In this document: positions 9,359-17,051 of the stretch, piece after piece
Layout of the letters: every line of letters starts with the position of its first letter
Position numbering within the stretch: position 1 is the first letter of the stretch
Origin: Lachnospiraceae bacterium A2
GTDB taxonomy: Bacteria > Bacillota > Clostridia > Lachnospirales > Lachnospiraceae
DNA length: 64,000 bases
Direction of reading: 5' to 3'
NCBI GenBank assembly: GCA_000403315.2
Contig: KE159639.1
Span: forward strand, 456,132 to 520,131
The notes under the pieces: model-generated
Database searches by the model: none
Seen by the model: the letters and a program-made list of their open reading frames with translations, nothing else
What the model was told of the DNA's origin: nothing
Translations under genes and position numbers: made by a program

Positions 9359-9387
9359 TTGAGTTTTCAGAATTTTTATGGTATAAT
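9359..9387 (+). promoter_or_regulatory. Strong sigma-70 type promoter
   Basis: TTGAGT at 9359-9364 and a consensus TATAAT at 9382-9387 are separated by exactly 17 bp on the plus strand. Both neighbouring genes are on the minus strand, so this promoter does not serve either of them. Confidence 0.65.
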
Positions 9388-9393
9388 TAATAT

Positions 9394-9454
9394 AGAGAAA
9401 AGCATTACCCCTTTTTTCAAAGCAGCAGTTTCTACAACTGCTGTTTCTTTTTTC
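9394..9454 (+). ncRNA. Candidate short RNA between promoter and terminator
   Basis: A transcript starting about seven bases after the TATAAT box would run to a hairpin with stem CAGCAGTT (9423-9430) and AACTGCTG (9436-9443), followed by a U-rich tract at 9444-9454. The product would be about 60 nt with no convincing reading frame. It lies between two minus-strand genes. It could also be a bidirectional terminator of the NYN gene, but the U-run is clearly better on the plus strand. Confidence 0.45.
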
Positions 9455-9455
9455 T
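9420..9455 (+). terminator. Intrinsic terminator of the candidate short RNA
   Basis: An 8-bp stem with a five-base loop is followed by TTTCTTTTTTCTT on the plus strand. On the minus strand the sequence after the stem is CTTTGAAAAAA, a weak terminator. Confidence 0.6.
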
Positions 9456-9533
9456 TCTGCGGGTTTCATGCTATGCGCTTATCATGTAGGTGTGCCTCCT
9501 ATCCGGCATCAGCGTCCCGTCTGGCTGTTCCGT

Positions 9534-10220
9534 TCAATTTTCATTCCCTGCCCCCTGCCACGGCTGCCGCAATTCCTTGCATGACTTTATTCTATGGTAA
9601 ATTTCCAGCCCGTCTTCCCTGCCAAACAGGTGCAAGCTGCTAAGATATATATATTTTGCCGTGCTATCCTTATGTTCCATCATATTCTGGATTTTTTCCG
9701 TCATATCCTCATAAGGCGTACCTGCAAAAAGCTTATTTAAGACAGACCTTATCCTGATCCGTTCCCGGTAAGCATCGTAATATTTCCCAATGGAAAGGCC
9801 TTCCAGCTTCCACCGCAGTTCCCTTGTCCGCTGGTTGTTCTCATTGCCGCTGACAATCCCGGCTTCTAAACAAGGGGACAGCAGCACCCTCCGCTTGTGG
9901 GGCGCACGGCTCCCCCAGTAATCCCGGACTGCCTGAAACCCCGCATCATTGCTGACAATTACCGATGTGCCCTCATATCCTCCGCCCACCAGTTCCCCCA
10001 GCCTGGAAGCCAGGTAGAAATCAAGGGCATTTTTCCCTGTTTTGCACAGCTTAAAAATCTCAAGCTGGCATCCGGAAGATGTGATATCCTCCAATACCCT
10101 CCGTTCCATATTTTTCTTCGCTTCACTGTAAAACAGCACCACATAGTCCCCGTCGTCCAGATACTCATGTCCCCTCATTCCTATATTCCCGACATTTTCA
10201 TAATCAATCAGGAACAGCAT
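9534..10220 (-). CDS. NYN/PIN-like domain protein (putative nuclease)
   Basis: A 228-residue protein with a PIN-like fold of the NYN type. It begins with MLFLIDYENVGN, whose Asp is the first predicted metal ligand. The segment GKNALDFYLASRLG supplies the middle acidic residues, and SVIVSNDAGFQAVRDYW the last ones. Such proteins are RNA-cleaving enzymes in many bacteria, but the substrate here is unknown. The C-terminal 90 residues (RIRSVLNKLF, then KYIYLSSLHLFG) are unassigned. It lies 30 bp downstream of an XRE regulator on the same strand, so the two may be co-expressed. Confidence 0.75.
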   Translation of the reverse strand: MLFLIDYENVGNIGMRGHEYLDDGDYVVLFYSEAKKNMERRVLEDITSSGCQLEIFKLCKTGKNALDFYLASRLGELVGGGYEGTSVIVSNDAGFQAVRDYWGSRAPHKRRVLLSPCLEAGIVSGNENNQRTRELRWKLEGLSIGKYYDAYRERIRIRSVLNKLFAGTPYEDMTEKIQNMMEHKDSTAKYIYLSSLHLFGREDGLEIYHRIKSCKELRQPWQGAGNEN

Positions 10221-10250
10221 GGAACCACCCCTTTGCTTATTTCCGTAAAT

Positions 10251-10751
10251 TCAGGCAGCCCTCCCGTTAACTTTCCCAGCATACAGCACCCAGCGTTTTA
10301 TGCCCTGCATGTTCTCTTTTTCACCGTAACACTGCTGCTCTAATATGAGTTCGCAGGATTGCATGTATGCCGCACCTGCCCTGCTGCAGGGCGTATGTTC
10401 CGCCATTGGGCTCCAAAACCTGATACCCCTTCCGCCGCAGGGCATATGTTCTGCCATTGCTCCGCAGACCCCCATATCCGCCCCGCTGCAGGGCGTATGC
10501 CCTATGGCTGGCATACAGAACTGCCTTTGCCCATACAGCAGGTCTTTCAGTTCCATCCCATACCACTCCATCAGGGCAAACAGGTTATCCGCCTGCGGAA
10601 AGCTTCTCCCCTCCTCCCATTTATAGATGGACTGCGTACTGCCCAGCCCAAGGTATTCCCGCACCTGCTCCACGGAAAGGTTCCGTGCCTGCCGGCGCCT
10701 CCTTAAATTATCCCCAATCAATTCTTTGTCATACTCTGGCCTTCTGTCCAT
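10251..10751 (-). CDS. XRE-family regulator with 17-residue tandem repeats
   Basis: The N-terminal 75 residues form a Cro/CI-type helix-turn-helix (LSVEQVREYLGLGSTQSIYKW recognition region). After LKDLLYGQ the protein enters a Cys-rich tract of 17-residue repeats built on MAEHxPC (about residues 84-130), then a short basic tail. The repeat part corresponds to a 51-bp tandem DNA repeat and is not part of the usual family. GGAGGGGAGCC precedes the ATG. Upstream, AACTTGTAGTTTAAAGTT around 10842 is a possible self-operator. It may regulate the NYN gene 30 bp downstream. Confidence 0.75.
   Translation of the reverse strand: MDRRPEYDKELIGDNLRRRRQARNLSVEQVREYLGLGSTQSIYKWEEGRSFPQADNLFALMEWYGMELKDLLYGQRQFCMPAIGHTPCSGADMGVCGAMAEHMPCGGRGIRFWSPMAEHTPCSRAGAAYMQSCELILEQQCYGEKENMQGIKRWVLYAGKVNGRAA
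10381..10533. repeat. Three-copy 51-bp in-frame tandem repeat
   Basis: Copies begin at 10381, 10432 and 10483, exactly 51 bp apart. Each starts with a CNGCNGCAGGGC(G/A)TATG core, and the third copy diverges after about 20 bp. The period equals 17 codons, so the repeat can expand or contract without a frameshift inside the XRE gene. Confidence 0.8.
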
Positions 10752-10970
10752 GGCTCCCCTCCATTTTTCCGGTTTCTGAACAGCACGCTGCCTGCTGCAT
10801 CCTTTTCCAGTAGTTTACCACAGAAAGTCCCATTTGTCATTTAACTTGTAGTTTAAAGTTTTTCCTTTTATCTATTTTCATCTTTTTCTATCATTATGCT
10901 TTTAACCCCTGGTTCCATGGGGGTTATTTAAAGCCAACCATGCCATTACCCTTTATCATCTTTTATAACA

Positions 10971-11179
10971 CTATTTTGAGATTATCCATTTCCTTATTGC
11001 GAAGGTATCCCTTAAAGCATGTGCTGTGAAATGCCCGATCGGCCTTCCCTGTTCTTCCAGCCTGCCCAGTGCGCCACTGATTGCCCGGTTTATTGCATGG
11101 TTATGAACTATTGCACCATATATGGATGTGAAAATTCTGTTGTCATTCATTGGCAGGACATTCCCCAGCTTTTTGGCTC
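10971..11179 (-). pseudogene. Tyrosine recombinase C-terminal fragment
   Basis: About 69 codons of a conjugative-element integrase survive: NDNRIFTSIYGAIVHNHAIN, then LEEQGRPIGHFTAHALRDTF. The HALRDTF block is the conserved HxxR region of tyrosine recombinases. The final part with the catalytic Tyr is missing; the frame stops after AIRKWIISK. A stop also lies directly upstream, so nothing functional remains. It marks the left edge of a decayed mobile region that extends to about 20.6 kb. Confidence 0.7.
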
Positions 11180-11222
11180 CCTATGCCTATAGTGCTGTCC
11201 TCATTGAAAGTGACAGTCTTCG

Positions 11223-11444
11223 TTACATGGATAACATTCTGTTTGTAATCAATATCGCCCCATAAAACTTTTCCAGCTTCAAAAGGCTCCCGTGGTTGAT
11301 TTCTTTATTGTTGTTATTTTCATTTTCATAGCTTCCGAGAGCCGAGCTTGAAATACCGGTGGCCGCTTCCAGTTCTTCCAGCTTCAAATGCCGCTCCACC
11401 CGTAAATCCTTTAACCGTTCCTGAATTGTGGTAGCCCCTTTCAT
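11223..11444 (-). pseudogene. Truncated HTH regulator of a mobile element
   Basis: The 73-residue product starts like the XRE-type regulators of clostridial conjugative elements (TTIQERLKDLRVERHLKLEE, then ATGISSSALGSYEN). It breaks off after KLEKFYG, where the family normally continues for about 70 more residues; the last eleven residues are out of family. GGAAAGGGG precedes the start. The DNA-binding helices remain, so residual binding is possible, but I regard it as a remnant. It is divergent from the replication-module genes. Confidence 0.65.
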
Positions 11445-11577
11445 ATTCCCCTTTCCTGCGGCCAGCCTGCCGCAACAGAACCATTATACCACATTCATTC
11501 CACAATCGTGGAAAATTTCGGATTTCGGGCTTGATTCCTACTTTATGGATATACGGCACAAGGCTCAAAAATGTTCT

Positions 11578-11766
11578 ATGATACAGGTAGTTCATCAATG
11601 GATTATTCCAATTTTCTTCCTGAACGACCGGGGGCGCAGAAGCTACAATGAACTCTGCCGGAAATGCCAACATGAGTGTAAGCAGAGTTTCCGGGCTGTC
11701 ATGATCGACTGCCCCCGCTACCTATCCAAACGAGCCAAAAGGAGGACACCACCCAATGAATTGTGA
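11578..11766 (+). CDS. Small Cys-rich mobile-element protein
   Basis: Residues after about 17 match the short Cys-rich proteins found just upstream of replication genes in clostridial conjugative elements: DRGRRSYNELCRKC, then CKQSFRAVMIDCPRYLSKR. The CxxC and further Cys suggest metal binding. The first residues look unrelated to the family, and no good ribosome site precedes the ATG at 11578, so the 5' end is probably damaged. The stop overlaps the next gene by 11 bp. Confidence 0.5.
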   Translation: MIQVVHQWIIPIFFLNDRGRRSYNELCRKCQHECKQSFRAVMIDCPRYLSKRAKRRTPPNEL

Positions 11767-12094
11767 ATTTATGATAGCCAGTACACCCCTGCCGCCCTGT
11801 ATGCCGCTCCCAAAGGCAATGCTCCGGCTACAGGTCAGCAACACAGCAAAGGTCATGTATGCCCGCCTGCTGGATGAAATCCTGACGAAAGGAACCGAGG
11901 ACAGCAACGGGATTCTGTTCATCCGCTTCCCCGTCATGGAGATAGCGGCGGCACTCTCCCGAAGCCCCCAGACCTGCAAGCGTTCCCTAAACGAGCTGGA
12001 ACAGGCCGGGATGATAATGCGTGTCCGTCAGGGAATCGGGGAGGTCAGCCACATCTATATTCTGCTCCCCAAGGAGGACGCTGCCCATGAATGA
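11756..12094 (+). CDS. Replication-initiator-like winged-helix protein
   Basis: A 112-residue protein resembling the short replication-initiator/helix-turn-helix proteins of clostridial integrative elements. The block SNTAKVMYARLLDEIL, then MEIAAALSRSPQTCKRSLNE and LEQAGMIMRVRQGIG, forms a winged helix. It is presumed to bind the origin of the element or its own promoter. AAAAGGAGG precedes the ATG, which overlaps the Cys-rich protein, and its own stop overlaps the next gene, so the three are translationally coupled. With the rest of the element broken, its role now is doubtful. Confidence 0.65.
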   Translation: MNCEFMIASTPLPPCMPLPKAMLRLQVSNTAKVMYARLLDEILTKGTEDSNGILFIRFPVMEIAAALSRSPQTCKRSLNELEQAGMIMRVRQGIGEVSHIYILLPKEDAAHE

Positions 12095-12272
12095 GAAGCT
12101 GGAAAAACTGAATCAGGAAATTGAAAAGACCGAAGCAAGGCTGCGGCGGGCGCAGCATAAGGAGAAAATGCTGGAACACCAGATAAAGACGCTGAACCGG
12201 AAGGAACGGACGCACCGGCTCTGCACCAGAGAGTCTATGCTGGAAAGCCATCTCCCCACCCGGAATCCGTGA
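12087..12272 (+). CDS. DUF3847-like coiled-coil protein, probably C-terminally truncated
   Basis: A 61-residue product: a coiled coil (EKLEKLNQEIEKTEARLRRA) followed by KERTHRLCTRESMLES, the signature of the DUF3847 family found after replication genes in conjugative elements. The family normally continues for 20-40 residues, whereas here it stops after HLPTRNP, suggesting a deletion junction near 12250. The start overlaps the previous gene by 8 bp. Confidence 0.55.
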   Translation: MNEKLEKLNQEIEKTEARLRRAQHKEKMLEHQIKTLNRKERTHRLCTRESMLESHLPTRNP

Positions 12273-12339
12273 CGGACGAATTTCATTTAGCGAGTTAAAG
12301 CTGTATAATAGTGCCAGTTTTGTTTAGGAGGTTGTAGGA

Positions 12340-12955
12340 ATGAATATGAAAGTGGTTATTAAGAAGAAAATGGAAGAATTATTATCAAAGGAATTTTATT
12401 GCAGTCCAAACGAATTAAATGGGAAATCAACGGTGTATACTGTTAACTTCAATACAAAACAACCATATATTTAGCCTATAGAAATTGTGTTGTGGTTTGT
12501 ACATCGGAGAATCTGCATTATAAAGTTCAAGAACTTTTACAAAGCAAGAATAGAGATGAAATATTTGAACTTCCTTTGGTTTATGGACAGACAATACATT
12601 ATGTTCCTAATGATAACTATACAGAAGATGCATTGATTTCATTGGATTGTAAGTGCGAGTATCTTTTTGGCAGAGATATTTTATCCCTTACTGGATTGAC
12701 TGGTTTTGAAAATTCCTTAGCATTTGATGAAAATGGTTCTACATCAACAAAAGGTGTTTATATTGCAAAGGACAATAATAAAATTATTGGAGTAGCAGAT
12801 GCCGCAGAATCATCAACAGATGGTGTATGGGAAATAGGTATAGATGTTATGGAAAAATATAGAAATGCCAGATTGGGAACATATTTAGTGAGGGGATTGA
12901 CAAAAGAATTACTGGCACGAAATATTATTCCATTCTATTCTGCTCAACAAATGGG
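12340..12955 (+). pseudogene. GNAT-type acetyltransferase, frameshifted and truncated
   Basis: The first part reads from ATG 12340 (AGGAGGTTGTAGGA upstream) for 44 codons to a TAG at 12472. The homologous sequence continues in another frame from about 12471 (LAYRNCVVVCTSEN) through a GNAT-like core (GVYIAKDNNKIIGVADAAES, then KYRNARLGTYLVRGLTKELL). It ends near FYSA at about 12955, where a converging gene takes over and the usual C-terminus is gone. One indel plus the lost 3' end make it inactive. It is more AT-rich than its surroundings, consistent with separate acquisition. Confidence 0.7.
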
Positions 12956-12967
12956 AAGTTTTGTTTT

Positions 12968-13369
12968 TCACTCTACTTCCTCCCACTTCAACTTTGGATA
13001 CAGCTCTCCTGTTTTAGCAAAATGGAGAACACATTCAGCAACCAGATTCAAATCATTGAGCGCATTTCGCTTGAGAACCGGAGTCTGTCCGCTGATATTT
13101 ACAGGAGCGTCCTCTTTGGATGTACCATATTCGGAATTGACAGGCATATACATATGAGCCTCTTCATCTTCACCATATGTGTTAAAAGCCAGAGCCGCCC
13201 AATCATTCTCAATATCTACAGAAAGAAAGTCCTCTTCGCCATATTCATCCAAAGCTAACCATGCAGACCTACAATGATTTCCCCGTATTTTATACACCAG
13301 TTTGTCTATCGTTTCTTGTGTAATAGGTTCCCCTTCGCTATTAAGAAAACGAATAGCAAAATCACTCAT
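12968..13369 (-). CDS. Imm1-like putative immunity protein
   Basis: An acidic 133-residue cytoplasmic protein. The alternating strands in the middle (AWLALDEYGEEDFLSVDIEN) and the end (ECVLHFAKTGELYPKLKWEE, a G-x-x-x-P-x-x-x-W arrangement) resemble the Imm1 family of polymorphic-toxin immunity proteins. No toxin gene is nearby, so it would be an orphan. GAGGTAA lies upstream of the ATG. Its 3' end abuts the broken acetyltransferase. The family call is tentative. Confidence 0.55.
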   Translation of the reverse strand: MSDFAIRFLNSEGEPITQETIDKLVYKIRGNHCRSAWLALDEYGEEDFLSVDIENDWAALAFNTYGEDEEAHMYMPVNSEYGTSKEDAPVNISGQTPVLKRNALNDLNLVAECVLHFAKTGELYPKLKWEEVE

Positions 13370-13660
13370 ATAAATTTACCTCGCTATTCCGATTTATCGC
13401 TGACACTATTATACAGCTTTAACTTGCTAAATGGAATATGCTTTCTGAAAGATTTTCGGGTGGCAAGTCCACAAAGTGGTAGCTGGCGAAGCCAGCGCAG
13501 GGGAAGTGTAGCTTCCCCTGTGATGATTGGAGCAGATTGAAAATCTGTGAAAATCATCTGCTGTCCGCAGGGCGCAATGCACCACTTCCCTAAGTTTAGA
13601 GGAACTGGCGGCGGTTACGGGGATTTCCAAGTCAGCCTTGGGATGGTGTTAGTATATAAG
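13370..13660. other. Non-coding stretch with strong hairpins
   Basis: No gene is supported. The stretch contains GGGGAAG-tgtag-CTTCCCC (about 13500-13518), GCTGGC/GCCAGC just before it, and CAGATT-gaa-AATCTG near 13530. The composition resembles the non-coding part of conjugative-element backbones. It borders the left end of the IS element. Confidence 0.4.
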
Positions 13661-13722
13661 TGTGGACAGAAAAAGTTGGACAACCTATACGATCAAATGA
13701 AAGAGCAAAGGAGATGAAGGGC

Positions 13723-14142
13723 ATGGCGAAAAATCAAAAATCTTACACTCCGGAATTTAAACAGCAGACCGTGGATCTGTATCATGCCGGAGGGACATCG
13801 TATCCACAACTGGAACGTGAATATGGCGTAAACCGGAGTACGGTTAGCGGCTGGGTAAAGCAGCTTTCCCCTATCAAGGTATCAGAGGGGGAAACGGTTA
13901 CCCCCAAGGAGTATAAGGCTCCCCAAAAAGAAATCCAGCGCCTTAAGACCGAGAATGAAATATTACACCAAAGGTGGGCAGAGCCAAAAAAGCGACCGCC
14001 ATATTCGCAAAAGAACAATAGCCGAAATTGTTGCATTTATCCAGAACAACTTAACCAACTACTCTGTATCACAGCTTTGCAGTGCCTTGAAATTCCCAAG
14101 GAGTACTTATTACAAGGCTCTGGTTTGTGTACCTTCAAATAA
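13723..14142 (+). CDS. IS3-family transposase OrfA, frame-disturbed at its 3' end
   Basis: Helix-turn-helix/leucine-zipper protein of the IS. The N-terminal part is intact (SYTPEFKQQTVDLYHAGG, then REYGVNRSTVSGWVKQL), and the coiled coil starts at IQRLKTENEIL. After ENEIL the family normally reads KKATAIFAKEQ and stops. That exact peptide is encoded here, but in another frame from 13983 to a TAG at 14019, after about 20 extra bases (about 13964-13983). The reading frame therefore runs on into unrelated residues to 14142. AAAGGAG precedes ATG 13723. Confidence 0.7.
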   Translation: MAKNQKSYTPEFKQQTVDLYHAGGTSYPQLEREYGVNRSTVSGWVKQLSPIKVSEGETVTPKEYKAPQKEIQRLKTENEILHQRWAEPKKRPPYSQKNNSRNCCIYPEQLNQLLCITALQCLEIPKEYLLQGSGLCTFK

Positions 14143-14878
14143 GCGGATGGAGTATGAAGAATTCGGCAGGAAGGTGAAACAGGCCTTTGAGGATTCCAAA
14201 CGCAGATATGGGGCCGTCAAACTATGCCGTGTACTAGGTGGCGCTGGGACACCCTGCAGCATCAAGCGGACCCAGAGGCATATGGCAGAGCAGGGGCTGC
14301 GCTCTGTGGCAGTAAAGAAGTACAGCCACCATGCCAACCATGGCAGTATCCCAGATGGTAAAGTGAATATCCTGGAACGTGATTTTGGGACAGAAACCAT
14401 CAACCAAAAATGGTGCACAGATATTACCTACATCCATGTGCAGAAGGAAGGATGGACTTATCTGGCGTCTGTCATGGATTTGTGCAGCCGTAAAATCATC
14501 GGCCATGCCTATGGCACATCTATGACAGCGGAACTGGCAGTGGAAGCGGTAGGGAATGCGTGCCTGAACGTCAGGGATACAAAAGGGGGCATTTTGCACA
14601 GCGACCTTGGAAGCCAGTATACGAGCCGGGCATTTGAAGACTGCCTGGCCAGGAAAGAAATCCTGCATTCCTTTAGCCGTAAGGGAAATCCATACGATAA
14701 TGCCTGCATGGAATCCTTCCATTCTGTACTGAAAAAGGAAGAAATATATCTTCATACTTACCAGGATTCAAAGGAAGCCCGCAGAGCAATCTTTGAATAC
14801 ATAGAAGGCTGGTATAATCGTAAGCGGATACATAGCTCTATTGGTTATTTGACACCACAGCAAAAGGAGGATGAGTAA
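13955..14878 (+). CDS. IS3-family transposase OrfB (DDE integrase domain)
   Basis: Catalytic subunit with a complete rve-type DDE domain: first Asp in KWCTDITYIH, second in GILHSDLGSQYTS, Glu in NACMESFHSVLKKE, and the usual end NRKRIHSSIGYLTP. It is normally made as an OrfAB fusion by -1 frameshifting at the A6G run (13986-13992). Here the frame of the orfA N-terminus is two steps from that of orfB, so a single -1 shift would not join them. The ATG given is the first in the frame and may not be used. Confidence 0.8.
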   Translation: MKYYTKGGQSQKSDRHIRKRTIAEIVAFIQNNLTNYSVSQLCSALKFPRSTYYKALVCVPSNKRMEYEEFGRKVKQAFEDSKRRYGAVKLCRVLGGAGTPCSIKRTQRHMAEQGLRSVAVKKYSHHANHGSIPDGKVNILERDFGTETINQKWCTDITYIHVQKEGWTYLASVMDLCSRKIIGHAYGTSMTAELAVEAVGNACLNVRDTKGGILHSDLGSQYTSRAFEDCLARKEILHSFSRKGNPYDNACMESFHSVLKKEEIYLHTYQDSKEARRAIFEYIEGWYNRKRIHSSIGYLTPQQKEDE

Positions 14879-14950
14879 CTAAAAAAAGCCACATAATCTT
14901 TCGACTTTTTTTGTCCAAAGTATTGACATAGGTCCACCGAAAAAAGGGCA

Positions 14951-14986
14951 TAAAAATCCCTCCAAACTGAAAACTGGTCTGGAGGG
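14951..14986 (-). terminator. Terminator of the ABC exporter operon
   Basis: On the minus strand the stem CCCTCCA/TGGAGGG (14980-14986 with 14959-14965) is followed by ATTTTTATG. It lies about 90 bp beyond the last gene of the ABC operon. A further inverted repeat at 15019-15050 has its T-run inside the loop and is not a terminator. Confidence 0.5.
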
Positions 14987-15073
14987 TAACGTCTATTTAT
15001 TTAGGCATGGTAAAGCCGCCCACCGAACCTCGTTTTTTTTATTCGGTGGGTAAGTACCACAATGATTTTTTTA

Positions 15074-15712
15074 TCAATATCTCTTTCTTCTTTCGTAAAT
15101 AAAAACTACTGCAATTACCAGCAAACTTAAACCGAAAAGCCATATCTTTGTGGAATAATTGCCTTTTCCCATTGAGAACAAATAGAAAATACTACCCTCT
15201 GACACATTCCCCAAAGAATTTAAAAGAAAATATCCGATTGACGCCAAGTAACCTACAATAACAGAATTGCTGAATATGGCTGCTGCAAACCCAAAACTCC
15301 CCAATGCCATTGCGCTTATCACTGTCCCTGCCACATAAGGCACAAAAGGAAATATACAGTTTTTCCATACCATAATTCCAGAGAACAGACATATCATTGT
15401 AATTAGCAGCAGCATTGACATGATGAACCGCAGCAATAGGATTTTCCAATTGGGAATTTTCTTTGTGCAAACTACGTCCTGTATTGCCTTAGACTGTTCT
15501 GGGGCAGGCAGCGGAGCTATGAGAAATATTCCTGTTAGTATTACAGCCTGTTCCAAACATTCCGCCGAACGAACCATATCTAAATTTGCAATCCCCCTTA
15601 GTAAGGGAATTATCAGCAAATAAGCCGCCGCCAAAATTAAGTTATTTTTTACTGCCAAAAGAAAGTTTGTCCTGCATATGCCCAAAACACTTGTGATAGA
15701 TATTCGCCGCAT
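15074..15712 (-). CDS. ABC transporter permease, small membrane subunit
   Basis: An integral membrane protein of 212 residues with about six hydrophobic helices (NLILAAAYLLIIPLL, AVILTGIFLIAPL, MSMLLLITMICLFSG, and later ones) and a basic end ERRKRY. There is no soluble domain. It overlaps the 3' end of the preceding permease gene by 71 bp, with AAAGGAAAAA as ribosome site. With the larger permease, the ATPase and the two-component system it forms an exporter module of the kind often used against antimicrobial peptides. The substrate is inferred, not shown. Confidence 0.75.
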   Translation of the reverse strand: MRRISITSVLGICRTNFLLAVKNNLILAAAYLLIIPLLRGIANLDMVRSAECLEQAVILTGIFLIAPLPAPEQSKAIQDVVCTKKIPNWKILLLRFIMSMLLLITMICLFSGIMVWKNCIFPFVPYVAGTVISAMALGSFGFAAAIFSNSVIVGYLASIGYFLLNSLGNVSEGSIFYLFSMGKGNYSTKIWLFGLSLLVIAVVFIYERRKRY

Positions 15713-17036
15713 TTATTTTTCCTTTCCGCTTAAACTTAAGAACCCATATGGACAGAACGACAAATAGAATACCGATTCCCGCCATAAGCAGCCTGTTCCT
15801 GCAAATCATTTGAAATTCATCTTGTATCACTTCATAGCCACGCAATGTATTGTGCCTTATCATTAAAGTTGCTGCTCCCGTGTCCCCTGACAGTCCAGTT
15901 ACTCCCTTATCAACCATCCACCAAAGGAATTGAATGGCAATTGCAATCGGAGAGTCTGTGAGCAAAGTGAAAAATATCCCGATTGCGGATACCGCCATGA
16001 CCTCTGGCAGGAGCCACCATAAAATGTATTTGATATACGCAAAATAGTCTACTGAAATACCTTTCTCTGCGCCAAACGATATAAGTGGCACAAGGGATTC
16101 AAAACTTAACAGCAAAACAGGCAGGAGAACCATAGTGATACTTGCCAAATATCTTGAAACCACCAGTCTTGCCGAAGATATTTTTTTGCTGTAAATCAAT
16201 TCTGACGCATTGCCTATACGGTCTTTCATCCATATAAGCACTACCAAAAATATAGGGTACAAGCCTAGTTCCAATCCTATATAATCACAAAATAACCGTG
16301 CAAAACCGCCTGTCACTTTATCCTTATTGATTGTCTGGTTATATTCCCCACATGCGTCCTCATAAGTCATTTCAGACATGCCAAAATAGGTAATCATCAT
16401 TTCGGGGGAGTACTGTGAACCGTTTTCCCCTATCATATTTTCCATTTCCTGCATTAGCTCTTTGAAATGTCCATAAGTGACCTGTGATACAAAATGCTTA
16501 TATTTATCATCTCCGCTTTCTGTGTCTGCCTTATTTCCCATCACCGTATTCAAATTTCCTTTTTCATCAACACTCATTGCGTCAAAGGAAATAATTGTGC
16601 CTGTGACTGCTGGAAAATAATCTTCTGGCAAATCCTTTAATTGTTCTTCCGTCAATCCCGTTATTTCACAAAGTATTTCAAGTACACGTTTTTGCTCATC
16701 ATCGCTAAGCGTAATCGCTTTATAGTATCCAATGGGATATGTGGCGTAGCGGTTGCTTTCATATTCTGACAGTAACGCCCTTGTAACGCCCATCATGATT
16801 GCCGCCGGGTCATCCTCTGAAACTTTACTGCCAAAGTAATCATCCTCCTCGGATGGTTTGGACAGTAATGAGCGTTCAAAACCTATATCTGCCAGGGGAA
16901 TACCTTTTTCCCAATTGATTTCTGTTTTTGTCACTCCCCGAAAATTCTGGAACCAGCTAAATGCCAAAATAGCGAGAAAGAAATAATAAATCACGCTTGC
17001 TGCAATCTTTTTACACTCTTTAAAATATAACTTCAT
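15642..17036 (-). CDS. ABC transporter permease with large extracytoplasmic loop
   Basis: 464 residues. One N-terminal membrane helix (residues about 10-30) is followed by an acidic extracytoplasmic domain of about 200 residues, then about six helices (YPIFLVVLIWMKD onward) and a basic tail. This layout fits ABC-2-type exporters of the lantibiotic-immunity or bacitracin-resistance kind. The long outside loop could sense or bind the substrate. It lies 15 bp downstream of the ATPase gene. Confidence 0.78.
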   Translation of the reverse strand: MKLYFKECKKIAASVIYYFFLAILAFSWFQNFRGVTKTEINWEKGIPLADIGFERSLLSKPSEEDDYFGSKVSEDDPAAIMMGVTRALLSEYESNRYATYPIGYYKAITLSDDEQKRVLEILCEITGLTEEQLKDLPEDYFPAVTGTIISFDAMSVDEKGNLNTVMGNKADTESGDDKYKHFVSQVTYGHFKELMQEMENMIGENGSQYSPEMMITYFGMSEMTYEDACGEYNQTINKDKVTGGFARLFCDYIGLELGLYPIFLVVLIWMKDRIGNASELIYSKKISSARLVVSRYLASITMVLLPVLLLSFESLVPLISFGAEKGISVDYFAYIKYILWWLLPEVMAVSAIGIFFTLLTDSPIAIAIQFLWWMVDKGVTGLSGDTGAATLMIRHNTLRGYEVIQDEFQMICRNRLLMAGIGILFVVLSIWVLKFKRKGKINAANIYHKCFGHMQDKLSFGSKK

Positions 17037-17051
17037 CGTTCTATCCCTCCC

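Larger units (their letters stand above)
13661..14919 (+). mobile_element. IS3-family (IS150-like) insertion sequence
   Basis: Imperfect terminal inverted repeats bound the element: TGTGGACAGAAAAAGTTGGA at the left and the complement of TTTGGACAAAAAAAGTCGAA at the right end (about 17 of 23 positions agree). Between them lie orfA and orfB in the usual overlapping IS3 order with an A6G run in the overlap. The total length of about 1.26 kb is normal. Target duplication was not identified. Confidence 0.75.

Noticed and set aside
13427-13630. Minus-strand frame of 67 codons next to the IS element
   Set aside because: No start signal and it crosses several strong hairpins; treated as non-coding mobile-element sequence.
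15019-15050. Inverted repeat CCCACCGAA/TTCGGTGGG as terminator of the ABC operon
   Set aside because: The T-run lies in the loop, not after the stem; the hairpin at 14951-14986 is the better terminator.
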